Shown in pieces: positions 57,513 through 64,000 of a DNA stretch of 64,000 nucleotides. How positions within the stretch are numbered: position 1 is the first letter of the stretch; the number at the start of each line of letters is the position of its first letter. The position numbers and the translations under genes were made by a program. The notes under the pieces are model-generated. The model was not told the origin of the DNA and made no database searches. It was given only the letters and a program-made list of their open reading frames with translations. Source of the DNA: Deinococcus indicus (lineage in GTDB: Bacteria; Deinococcota; Deinococci; Deinococcales; Deinococcaceae); the NCBI RefSeq assembly GCF_002198095.1, contig NZ_NHMK01000020.1:62001-126000 (forward strand). Reading direction: 5' to 3'.

Positions 57513-57686
57513 TCAGAGGGCTCCCCTCTTCAGCAGTGCCCCACCGCAGCAGTCCTCTGGCGAGCACAGGCGGCAGTACTCAGGCAGAGCGGCGTCCAAT
57601 TCCTGAGCGGACACGTCACGCAGTTGCCCGGCCGGTGCTTCCTGTTTCCCGCCGCGCTCCTGCTCCTGATGACCAGGGTCCGGCAT
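57513..57686 (-). CDS. small Cys-containing early protein
   Basis: 57-aa protein starting [15 protein letters not shown], with CRLC and DCC pairs near residues 38-47 that could bind metal. Its ATG overlaps the upstream stop by one base (TGATG), which supports translation. Confidence 0.5.
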   Translation of the reverse strand: MPDPGHQEQERGGKQEAPAGQLRDVSAQELDAALPEYCRLCSPEDCCGGALLKRGAL

Positions 57687-57874
57687 CAGTCCGCAGCCTC
57701 CTCTGCAGGAGCCGGGGGCGGAACGACCGGATTGGCCAGGACGTGCCGCACCAGTCGCTCGGACACGAGGCGGGTGGCCTCCTCCATCGTGCCGCCACCG
57801 GGGACGCCCTCAATGATCACGCCCGCGAAGTACGGCCGGACGGCTTCACGCCGGGAGCCTCTGCCGGACTTCAT
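57686..57874 (-). CDS. small early protein
   Basis: 62-aa protein ([20 protein letters not shown] and an amphipathic helix), overlapping the next upstream gene by four bases. No family recognised. Confidence 0.5.
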   Translation of the reverse strand: MKSGRGSRREAVRPYFAGVIIEGVPGGGTMEEATRLVSERLVRHVLANPVVPPPAPAEEAAD

Positions 57875-58143
57875 CCCCGCAGCCCTGCTTCCTCGAGCAG
57901 TTCCGTGTCCGTCATCGGCTTCATGGGAGCAGCGCTGGCCAGCACGTCCTGTTCCAGCTGGTCAGCCAAGCTGCTCAGGTGATCAGCAGTGATCGTCGCG
58001 CCCAGGCACACGCTGTGATGGGCTGTCGCGCGCAGGTACAGCAGCAGATCCCGCACCAGCGCCGGAGAAACCGCTACATCCGGGCAAGCAGCGTCCAGCA
58101 AGGCGGCCGGGTACGGCAGGGAGGGGGAAAGCGCGTCATTCAT
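57871..58143 (-). CDS. small early protein
   Basis: 90-aa protein, helical ([20 protein letters not shown]). Overlaps the Cro-like gene by eight bases and the next gene by four. Unknown function. Confidence 0.5.
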   Translation of the reverse strand: MNDALSPSLPYPAALLDAACPDVAVSPALVRDLLLYLRATAHHSVCLGATITADHLSSLADQLEQDVLASAAPMKPMTDTELLEEAGLRG

Positions 58144-58390
58144 GGTTCGGCTCCTGCTGCGGGCTCAGATCCGCATTACTGTAGTAATCCCGATTGGCGT
58201 GAGTGATCCAGATATCCACTTCGGGCAGTCCCAAGTGCTGGGCTATAAGGCGTCTCGTGGAGCGGTGAGTGGGTCTGCCGTTTATAGCATTCCTCAGGGT
58301 CTTTTCGGTAATTCCCGCTGCCACAGCTGCTTGCGCCAGTGTCTCCCCCTTCCGAGCAATCAGTTCCCGTATCCGGTTCGACGTAGCCAT
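58136..58390 (-). CDS. Cro-like XRE-family regulator
   Basis: 84-aa protein with a helix-turn-helix of the XRE/Cro type (LAQAAVAAGITEKTLRNAINGR near residue 18-39). First gene of the leftward early train. It starts at an ATG six bases after TAGCTT, with TTGACG 17 bases further up, and the palindrome GTAATATTAC lies in the spacer. Confidence 0.8.
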   Translation of the reverse strand: MATSNRIRELIARKGETLAQAAVAAGITEKTLRNAINGRPTHRSTRRLIAQHLGLPEVDIWITHANRDYYSNADLSPQQEPNHE

Positions 58391-58396
58391 ACCCCT

Positions 58397-58526
58397 AAGC
58401 TACACGCTCGTAATATTACCGTCAATATCACTAGAGTAGTTTTCGGGGGTGTCGGAACGCTACCGGTAGCATTGCCGTAATAGACGGCATGCTCGCAGCA
58501 ATATTGCCGTCACTACTGGCGGTAGG
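58397..58526. promoter_or_regulatory. immunity-region operators and promoters
   Basis: Between the divergent cro-like and cI-like genes. Leftward promoter: TTGACG (58425-58420), 17-bp spacer, TAGCTT (58402-58397). Operator-like palindromes: GTAATATTAC (58410-58419), CTACCGGTAG (58460-58469), GCCGT-N5-ACGGC (58474-58488) and GCAATATTGC (58498-58507). Two of them share AATATTRCCGTCA. Confidence 0.65.
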
Positions 58527-58527
58527 A

Positions 58528-59220
58528 ATGACCAATGAATCCCGGAAAATTCAGGAGTGGCTCATAGACCTGCGTGACAGGCAGCAACTGCGCCAGGACG
58601 AAGTGGACAAGAAGTCCCGCGATTTGGGGGCAAGGATCAGTCAGTCCTATCTGTCCCAGCTGGAGCGAGGCATCAAACCTCTCGCTTCGCTCGGCGGCGA
58701 ACGCATGGACGTATTGCGGCGCATCTATGCAGTGTCACCTGAGGAATGGGCAGCACGCACTGGACTGTCCATTGCAACGCCCACAGCAGCACCAAGTCAG
58801 ACCCTCTCCCCTGTGCCCAGTCTTCACCGAGTCCCTGTGATCGGCCTTGCTTCCGCCGGCGCACCCGTCAGCGACGAAGAAGACGAACGCATCATCGGCT
58901 GGGAGTACCCCACCGACAGCGAGTACCGCCCCCACATGCTCTGCCTGGAAGTCGACGGCGAAAGCATGAACAACGGAGACGCCGACGGCATGCGCCACGG
59001 CGACCGCCTGTACGTCGACCCCACCGACATGCAGCTGCAGGAAAACAAGATTTACGTCGTCCACCTGCACGGAAACGGCATCGTCGTCAAACGTGCCCGC
59101 CGCCTCGGCACCGACTGGTGGCTGTTCAGCGACAACACCGACTACAAACCGACACGCCCAGACGAAGCCACCGTGATAGGAAGGGTGTACTACCACCAAC
59201 CCAGGGGCAAACGACTGTGA
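58528..59220 (+). CDS. CI-like repressor (HTH and S24 peptidase domains)
   Basis: 230-aa (from ATG 58528) LexA/CI-type repressor. N-terminal XRE helix-turn-helix ([20 protein letters not shown]), a hinge with the Ala-Gly cleavage site [14 protein letters not shown], catalytic Ser in [11 protein letters not shown] and Lys in [10 protein letters not shown] of the S24 fold. RecA-stimulated self-cleavage is likely, so DNA damage would induce the element. An in-frame ATG at 58489 lies in the operators; I judged it less likely. Confidence 0.88.
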   Translation: MTNESRKIQEWLIDLRDRQQLRQDEVDKKSRDLGARISQSYLSQLERGIKPLASLGGERMDVLRRIYAVSPEEWAARTGLSIATPTAAPSQTLSPVPSLHRVPVIGLASAGAPVSDEEDERIIGWEYPTDSEYRPHMLCLEVDGESMNNGDADGMRHGDRLYVDPTDMQLQENKIYVVHLHGNGIVVKRARRLGTDWWLFSDNTDYKPTRPDEATVIGRVYYHQPRGKRL

Positions 59221-59276
59221 ACTGACCGGCCGCCGAAAACGACCATCGCAACCGTCGCCCGCCAAGAGAGGCAATA

Positions 59277-60239
59277 GTGACTCAACTAATTTGCGAACTG
59301 AACGATGTCGAGATACAAGTCTTTACCCTGAGGCTACAAAACCAATATCTCCGATCCTATGGCAACGACTACGAAAATTTCGTAGGAGATATTCTTGCTC
59401 GCTGTTACCCTGGCGACTTTATGCCAGTCTCTAGTGCTGCCGGGGATAACAAAAATGACGGCATTATTATGCAGACCCGGCATCTTTATCAGTGCTACGC
59501 ACCGGCAAAGTTTAATGATACAGCCACAATGAATAGGAAAATACGTGAGGACTACGAAGGAGCGATCCAGCATTGGGGTGAGGATTTCGATATCTGGAAA
59601 TTCTCTTTCTGCCACCCCAAAGACGATGGGGCGAACAAAGAAACAGTGAAGCTAATTCTTGACCTACAAAAAGCCCATGGCAAGAAGATTGATTTTGTAG
59701 GTATGACTGGGATGGTTTCACTTGCACTGACGATGCCCAGGACAAGTCTTATCGAGTGGCTTGGCCCCCCCCCGATAATGGTGAGGGAGTTAGGCTTCGA
59801 TTTACCTTTGCCAACTATTGGGCTTGTAATTAAGGCAATTGCCAACTCAGATATCGCCATCGACGATATGGAAAACATTGACCCGGTACCCCCCACCAAG
59901 TTAGCATACAACAGAATTCCTGCTTCTATTCAGGATTATATCGAAAAGGGCAAAGGGCTATCTAACCGGGTAGGGCAATACTTGGCTACAAGTGCCGAAC
60001 CGCTGCTAGGTCAGCAAATGGCGGAAAAATTCCGCGAGGAGTATCAGCATATTCGTCAACAGGACGAGCCTGTCCAAAGTGCTGAAACAGTCTACTGGCG
60101 CCTGTATGATTTTATCCGTCATCGCCTTGCACCACCCCTATCCGAAGAGCAGCAGTTGGCCGTGCACGCCGTCCTATCCTATCTTTTCCACCATTGCGAT
60201 ATTTTTGACCGCCCGCCGGCAGGCTGGACTGGACATTAA
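59277..60239 (+). CDS. ABC-3C system effector with nuclease-like N-terminus
   Basis: 320-aa protein, first gene of a three-gene unit. The N-terminal part resembles a restriction-endonuclease fold: FVGDILARCYPGDFMPVSSA, the GDNKNDG acidic site and LYQCYAPAK. The C-terminal half (after about residue 190) is helical, as in ABC-3C effectors. Clearly AT-richer than the chromosome. In the published classification of ABC-3C systems such effectors act as nucleases triggered by the ATPase. Function here not tested. Confidence 0.7.
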   Translation: MTQLICELNDVEIQVFTLRLQNQYLRSYGNDYENFVGDILARCYPGDFMPVSSAAGDNKNDGIIMQTRHLYQCYAPAKFNDTATMNRKIREDYEGAIQHWGEDFDIWKFSFCHPKDDGANKETVKLILDLQKAHGKKIDFVGMTGMVSLALTMPRTSLIEWLGPPPIMVRELGFDLPLPTIGLVIKAIANSDIAIDDMENIDPVPPTKLAYNRIPASIQDYIEKGKGLSNRVGQYLATSAEPLLGQQMAEKFREEYQHIRQQDEPVQSAETVYWRLYDFIRHRLAPPLSEEQQLAVHAVLSYLFHHCDIFDRPPAGWTGH

Positions 60240-60241
60240 GG

Positions 60242-60478
60242 ATGATCTTACCGACCAAATACCTCAACACTGACCGCTCGCTTCTAAATCTTGGGGCTGA
60301 GGTCATGATGTTATTGGGTCGGGAGAAACCAGTGTCCAAACTTTGGGAAGAGTTTCAGAAAACTCGTCAAGGAAAGGCAATGGTGACTTACGAATGGTTC
60401 GTACTTACCCTTGATCTCCTATTTTGCCTCGGCCACGTCGAGTATAAGAGTGGCAAGATTGTTAGGAGGGTTCCATGA
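60242..60478 (+). CDS. ABC-3C system middle component
   Basis: 78-aa protein (MILPTKYLNTDRSLLNLGAE, then VSKLWEEFQKTRQG and FVLTLDLLFCLGHVEYKSG). This is the compact winged-helix-like middle component of ABC-3C systems. Two bases separate it from the effector, and it overlaps the ATPase gene by four bases. Confidence 0.75.
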   Translation: MILPTKYLNTDRSLLNLGAEVMMLLGREKPVSKLWEEFQKTRQGKAMVTYEWFVLTLDLLFCLGHVEYKSGKIVRRVP

Positions 60479-62220
60479 TCTTAGAGATCACTAGTACGCT
60501 CCCGACGTACAAATCCATGAAGTTCAAGCCAGGCCTTAATATTGTCTTGGCAGAGCAGCATTCGAAGGCAACAAATCAAGATACGCGCAATGGCGTAGGT
60601 AAGTCTAGCCTGCTGGAGATAATACATTTTCTTCTTGGGGCAAACGTGGGGCCCGGCTCCCTATTTCGATCGGCGGAGCTGGAAAAAGTTAAGTTCTCAG
60701 GGAAATTTGCCTTCACAGGCCAAGTGTGGCAAGTGACTCGCGATACAGAGGCGCCTAAAGTGATATCCCTTCTAAGGCCGATTTTTATACCTGAAGAGGA
60801 CGGGATGCTGATTTCAACGGGCGGAAGATATACCGATAGAAGTCTAAAAGATTGGACCGATTTGCTGACTAAAGAAGTTTTTAAAATTGACTGCTCAAAA
60901 AAGATTAAACACTGCCTTAGTTCAAGGATTCTGTACGGATACCTTATTCGGAGACAAGCCGACGGCGCTTTTCGAGAATTTTCTGAATCAATGGCCAAGC
61001 AGTCCAAACTGCCTCAACAGGCCGCAATGCTCTACTTTCTTGGTTTAGATTGGACAATCGCTCGAGACTGGATGATTCTTAGCGAAAAACTTAAGACGGT
61101 ATCCAGTTTCGAAAGCATGGCAAAAAACGCCGATCTGAAAGATGTTTTCCCCAAAGAAGATGAACTACGGAGTCAAACTATAATTGAGCAGCGTCGACTG
61201 AGGCAGATGAGGCAAAGCATTGAAAGCTTCCAATTACTGCCAGAATATAGAGAATTGGAACGCGAAGCAGATGAAATTACGAGAAGGTTACGAGCAATCG
61301 CAGACGAGCACTCACAAGACGCCATACGACTTGAAAACCTAAATCAGTCCTTGCAATCAGAAGCTGTTGCAGGAGAATCAGACAATCTTCATAATTTTAT
61401 AACGCAGGTGCAATCCCTCTTTAAGGAAGATGTTCTTGAGCGCCTTTCCAAAGTCAAAGAGTTTCACGAATCCGTTTTGCGGAATCGACAAGAATATCTC
61501 AGGCAAGAGATAGGGCAAATTCAGCAGAGAGCTTCCGCAAGAGAAGCGGAGCAGCGGGTGCTTGCTTCCAGACAAGCAGAGGTTCTCGGTGTCCTGAAAG
61601 CGTCTGGCGGGCTAGATCAATACAATAAATTAAACAGAGAAATGGCGAAGCAAGAAGGGAAAGTTGAGTATTTAACAACGCAGCTAAAGAAAGCGCAAGA
61701 AATCGCCCTTATCAAAATAGAATGCGATGAAGAGCGTGCTCGACTAGCCCACCGACTGCTCATCAACTATACAGAGCAGAGCGAAGATATAATGAACGCA
61801 GTTTCGCTTTATCAAGAGATATCTAATCAACTCTACGAGCAGTCAGGCGTTCTCGTCGTTGGGCAAACAGAAAATGGACCAGATATTAACATCAAGAAAT
61901 CTGGACAGCGAAGCAAAGGCATAAAAAACATGCAGATCTTCACATTTGACCTCACGGTAGCCGTTTTAATGGCAATCCGTGGAGAGGGGCCGAAGTGCTT
62001 AGTGCATGATAGCCATATTTTTGACGGGGTTGACCCTCGCCAAGTCAAAACAGCTCTGGTTGTAGCCAAAAGTTTATGTAATGAATATGGAATTCAATAC
62101 ATCGTCTGTCTCAACTCAGACCAATTAGAGGACCAGGAATCTTACCAACAAGAAATCGTTCAACCGATTCTCTACGATCATGTGGACGATGGCGGACTGT
62201 TCGGCTTCCGCTTCAACTGA
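60475..62220 (+). CDS. ABC-3C system ATPase (DUF2326-type, SMC/RecN-like)
   Basis: 581-aa ATPase. Walker A NGVGKSSLLEIIHFLLGA is near residue 41, a long coiled coil spans the middle (EELRSQTIIEQRRLRQMRQS and on), and the C-terminal LVHDSHIFDGVDPRQVKTAL with IVCLNSD is the DUF2326 signature/Walker B region. Probably senses invading DNA or its replication and activates the effector. AT-rich, between the repressor and the integrase, where cargo genes are commonly found. Confidence 0.8.
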   Translation: MILEITSTLPTYKSMKFKPGLNIVLAEQHSKATNQDTRNGVGKSSLLEIIHFLLGANVGPGSLFRSAELEKVKFSGKFAFTGQVWQVTRDTEAPKVISLLRPIFIPEEDGMLISTGGRYTDRSLKDWTDLLTKEVFKIDCSKKIKHCLSSRILYGYLIRRQADGAFREFSESMAKQSKLPQQAAMLYFLGLDWTIARDWMILSEKLKTVSSFESMAKNADLKDVFPKEDELRSQTIIEQRRLRQMRQSIESFQLLPEYRELEREADEITRRLRAIADEHSQDAIRLENLNQSLQSEAVAGESDNLHNFITQVQSLFKEDVLERLSKVKEFHESVLRNRQEYLRQEIGQIQQRASAREAEQRVLASRQAEVLGVLKASGGLDQYNKLNREMAKQEGKVEYLTTQLKKAQEIALIKIECDEERARLAHRLLINYTEQSEDIMNAVSLYQEISNQLYEQSGVLVVGQTENGPDINIKKSGQRSKGIKNMQIFTFDLTVAVLMAIRGEGPKCLVHDSHIFDGVDPRQVKTALVVAKSLCNEYGIQYIVCLNSDQLEDQESYQQEIVQPILYDHVDDGGLFGFRFN

Positions 62221-62223
62221 TCT

Positions 62224-63612
62224 GTGAATAGCATGCTGGGGCACACCCTCCCTGCTGCCATCTACCTCCGTGTCTCCGGCAAGCTGCAAGCCGGGCCTGA
62301 CCGGTTCGGCTTGCAGTCCCAGGAGCACGAGTGCCGGGCGTACGCGGCCCGCCTGGGCCTGTCAGTGGCGCGGGTGTACGTGGACCAGATCACGGGTGTC
62401 AGTGACGACCGGGAGCAGTTCCAGCAGTTGCTACGGGATGCGGAGGCTTACAGCGCCGTGATCCTGGGCGTGCAGGACCGCCTGGCGCGCAATGTGCCCC
62501 TCAGTTACATGATGCTCGAGGCGTTACAGGCGGTCGGCCTGCAGGTGCACAGCGCCGGCGAAGGCCGCCTTGACCTGGAAGACGACACGAACGCCCTGGG
62601 CTTCGGGATCCGGGCGGTGATCGCCGACCAAGAACGCCGGCGGATCACCAAGCGCATGTACGGCGGGAAGCTCGCGAAGGTGCGGGCGGGTCAGCCGGTG
62701 GCGCCCATCCGCGCCTACGGGTGGAAGGATGGCCGTCCGGATCCGGAGACCGCGCCGCGGCTGCGATGGATCTTCGAGCAGATGGAAACGCAGGGCGCGA
62801 ACCAGGTCATTTACACCCTAGAAGCGGAGGGCGTCCCCTCCCCTGCTGGCAGGCCGCGGTGGACGAAAACGACCCTGCTGAAGATCATCGGGAATCCGGT
62901 GTACAAGGGCGAGTACGGGTTCGCCCGGAAGGGGGAGCGGCTGACCATCCCCGTGGAGCCGCTGGTGACACCGGAGCAGTGGGAGCGGGTGAACGCGGCC
63001 GTGCACGCCAGGCACCGCAACCAGGGGCGCGCGGGAACGCAGGCGCACATCTACCAGCTGCAGGGCGTGGCCCGCTGCGGTCGCTGCGGCAGCGTGATCA
63101 CCAGCACGGGCGTGCAGCAACTGAAGAGTGGGGAGAAGCTGCGGTACTACTACTGCCGGGGCACCCTGCGCATCGAGGGCGCCCACTGCGAGCACCGCAC
63201 CTACTACCGGATTGAGGACGTGCACGCTGTCATAGAGGACGCCCTGACGGCGCTGGCACAGGACGACAGGGCGGTCATGCAGGCCGTGCAGGCACCAGCA
63301 CCCACCCCGCGTACCCAGGACGGCGCGCTGGCCCGCCTGGACGCCGAGTGGGACCGCTGGAAGGGTGCCCTGCGCGCCGGGGCCATCACGCCGGAGGAGC
63401 TGGCCACCGAACGCCGCCGCATCGATGCCACCCGCGCCCGACTGCTTGAGGTTCCGGCGGCCGCGCCGGCCCTCGACGTGAAAGCGTGGCAGGCCGCCCT
63501 GCTCGAACAGCGGGCGAACCTGCCACTAGGGCAAGCGTTACGGGCGGCCGGGATCACGGTGCTGCTGGACGTGGGCGGCGCTGTGACATTCAAAATTCGG
63601 GGAAGCGGCTAG
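62224..63612 (+). CDS. int: large serine recombinase (integrase)
   Basis: 462-aa serine recombinase. Catalytic domain with the nucleophile Ser in [20 protein letters not shown] near residue 18, DRLARNV and the RRRITKRM helix near 140. The recombinase domain follows, and a zinc ribbon (CGRCGS, YYYCRG and HCEHR) near 280-320, then a coiled coil. Ends 68 bp from attR, so the attachment half-site lies next to it. GC-rich like the host, unlike the ABC-3C genes upstream. An ATG at 62233 is an alternative start. Confidence 0.92.
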   Translation: MNSMLGHTLPAAIYLRVSGKLQAGPDRFGLQSQEHECRAYAARLGLSVARVYVDQITGVSDDREQFQQLLRDAEAYSAVILGVQDRLARNVPLSYMMLEALQAVGLQVHSAGEGRLDLEDDTNALGFGIRAVIADQERRRITKRMYGGKLAKVRAGQPVAPIRAYGWKDGRPDPETAPRLRWIFEQMETQGANQVIYTLEAEGVPSPAGRPRWTKTTLLKIIGNPVYKGEYGFARKGERLTIPVEPLVTPEQWERVNAAVHARHRNQGRAGTQAHIYQLQGVARCGRCGSVITSTGVQQLKSGEKLRYYYCRGTLRIEGAHCEHRTYYRIEDVHAVIEDALTALAQDDRAVMQAVQAPAPTPRTQDGALARLDAEWDRWKGALRAGAITPEELATERRRIDATRARLLEVPAAAPALDVKAWQAALLEQRANLPLGQALRAAGITVLLDVGGAVTFKIRGSG

Positions 63613-63662
63613 AATTCCGGCCATGCTGTCTTTCGCTTTCACCACAACTGGAGTTCTATAAA
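63610..63662 (+). promoter_or_regulatory. element-borne promoter, mini-ORF and RBS for rebuilt miaB
   Basis: TAGAAT (63610-63615, overlapping the integrase stop) is followed by seven bases and an ATG (63623) opening a 12-residue mini-ORF ([12 protein letters not shown]) that ends at 63661. GGAG (63650-63653) lies nine bases before the GTG at 63663. TAGAAT plus seven bases to an ATG matches the leaderless promoters of the host genes; a good -35 at proper spacing is not clear (GTGACA is 21 bases up). Confidence 0.55.
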
Positions 63663-64000
63663 GTGCGTGCCCACATAGTTACCTACGGGTGTCAGATGAA
63701 CGAGTACGACACGCATCTGGTCCAGTCGCAACTCGTGAGTTTCGGGGCGGACATCGTGGACAGCGTGGACGTGGCCGATTTCGTGCTGCTGAACACCTGC
63801 GCCATTCGCGGGAAACCCGTCGAGAAGGTCCGCAGCCTGCTGGGCGACCTGCGCAAGATCAAGGCCCGCCGCCCCCTGGTGATCGGCATGATGGGCTGCC
63901 TCGCGCAACTGGAAGAAGGGCAGCAGATGGCCCGCAAGTTCGGCGTGGACATCCTGCTCGGGCCGGGCAGCCTGCTGGACATCGGCAAGGCACTGGAAAG
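63663..64000 (+). CDS. miaB: tRNA-2-methylthio-N6-dimethylallyladenosine synthase (5' part, element-supplied N-terminus)
   Basis: Radical-SAM methylthiotransferase; only the first 112 codons are in the window. N-terminal UPF0004 domain with the three cluster cysteines at residues 10 ([10 protein letters not shown]), 46 (LLNTCAIRG) and 79 (MMGCLAQ). The first nine codons ([12 protein letters not shown] start) come from the integrated element and replace the native MKAMIVTYG. The frame is intact across the attR core, so the protein is probably functional. It modifies A37 of tRNAs that read UNN codons. Confidence 0.9.
   Translation, partial: MRAHIVTYGCQMNEYDTHLVQSQLVSFGADIVDSVDVADFVLLNTCAIRGKPVEKVRSLLGDLRKIKARRPLVIGMMGCLAQLEEGQQMARKFGVDILLGPGSLLDIGKALE
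63681..63691. other. attR core
   Basis: ACCTACGGGTG, identical to 37641-37651. The next base (T) completes the TGT codon for the first MiaB cluster cysteine. The left flank is element sequence, the right flank native miaB. Confidence 0.85.

Larger units (their letters stand above)
37641..63691. mobile_element. integrated virus-like element (about 26 kb), membrane-containing phage type
   Basis: Bounded by the 11-bp core ACCTACGGGTG at 37641-37651 and 63681-63691, where miaB is split. A serine integrase lies at the right end next to the presumed attP half, and CI/Cro immunity genes, a replication gene and a leftward structural train fill the body. The structural set (A32-like ATPase, two candidate capsid proteins, many single-span proteins, two cell-wall hydrolases, no terminase/portal/tail genes) fits an internal-membrane virus of the P23-77/IN93 type rather than a tailed phage. 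Ends are inferred from the att repeats. Confidence 0.85.

Noticed and set aside
58489..58527. Upstream ATG as the CI-like start
   Set aside because: It would place 13 hydrophobic residues before the HTH and lies among the operators; the HTH begins right after the ATG at 58528. Not excluded.
37641..63691. Tailed-phage interpretation of the element
   Set aside because: No terminase, portal, HK97-type capsid, tape measure or major tail proteins seen; the ATPase and the paired small structural genes point to a membrane-containing virus.
63639..63988. Minus-strand frames opposite miaB
   Set aside because: Shadows of the conserved miaB coding sequence.

Overview
The window is a GC-rich bacterial chromosome segment that most likely comes from a Deinococcus (or close Deinococcota) species. 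This rests on the gene content, on protein similarities recognised by eye, and on many genes that start 6-9 bases after a TANNNT -10 box with no ribosome binding site, the leaderless-mRNA pattern described for Deinococcus. No species call is made.

Positions 1-37,640 are ordinary chromosome. In order: the 3' end of an unknown gene; a cpdB-type nucleotidase; the glycolate oxidase cluster glcF-glcD-glcE (leftward); a P-loop protein; a flavin monooxygenase; an MFS exporter; meaB; a purM/phosphatase pair; a VTT-family membrane protein; an MBL hydrolase and trpC; hpt; an EEP-family phosphatase; an ABC transporter pair; leuS behind an attenuator-like leader; a GGDEF protein; an alpha/beta hydrolase; a polyprenyl synthase; LysM/M23 and LysM/NlpC cell-wall enzymes; dtd; a family 4 uracil-DNA glycosylase; a LolA-like protein; a beta-barrel-like protein; several lipoproteins; an amidase. 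A dispersed palindromic/MITE-like repeat sits at several gene ends.

Positions 37,641-63,691 are an integrated element of about 26 kb inserted into the 5' end of miaB. An 11-bp core (ACCTACGGGTG) is present at both ends. The left end keeps the native miaB promoter, RBS and nine codons and then runs into TGA. The right end supplies a new RBS, a GTG start and codons MRAHIVTYG that read in frame into the rest of miaB, so the element appears to rebuild the gene it splits. A large serine recombinase ends 68 bp before the right core.

The long leftward gene train of the element (about 52.0 to 37.7 kb) does not look like a tailed phage: I see no terminase, portal, tape measure or major tail proteins. 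It has an A32/FtsK-like packaging ATPase, two small genes, then a 160-aa and a 257-aa protein as candidate small and large major capsid proteins, many small single-span membrane proteins, an M23 peptidase and an SLT transglycosylase. Size and order match the internal-membrane, two-capsid-protein lineage of Thermus phages P23-77 and IN93 (Matsushitaviridae, Halopanivirales). I read it as a membrane-containing temperate virus of Deinococcus, carrying repeat-rich spike-like proteins at the left end.

The right part holds immunity and replication functions: divergent CI-like (S24) and Cro-like genes with palindromic operators, a train of small early genes, a putative replication initiator with a perfect 19-bp inverted repeat inside its gene, a RadC-N-like protein, and a tyrosine recombinase. 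A 17-bp motif (GTGGCNNCCACNNGTGG) recurs upstream of leftward genes. Cargo of different base composition includes a RelA/SpoT-domain protein and a three-gene ABC-3C (ABC-three component) conflict system between the repressor and the integrase, probably for defence against other phages.
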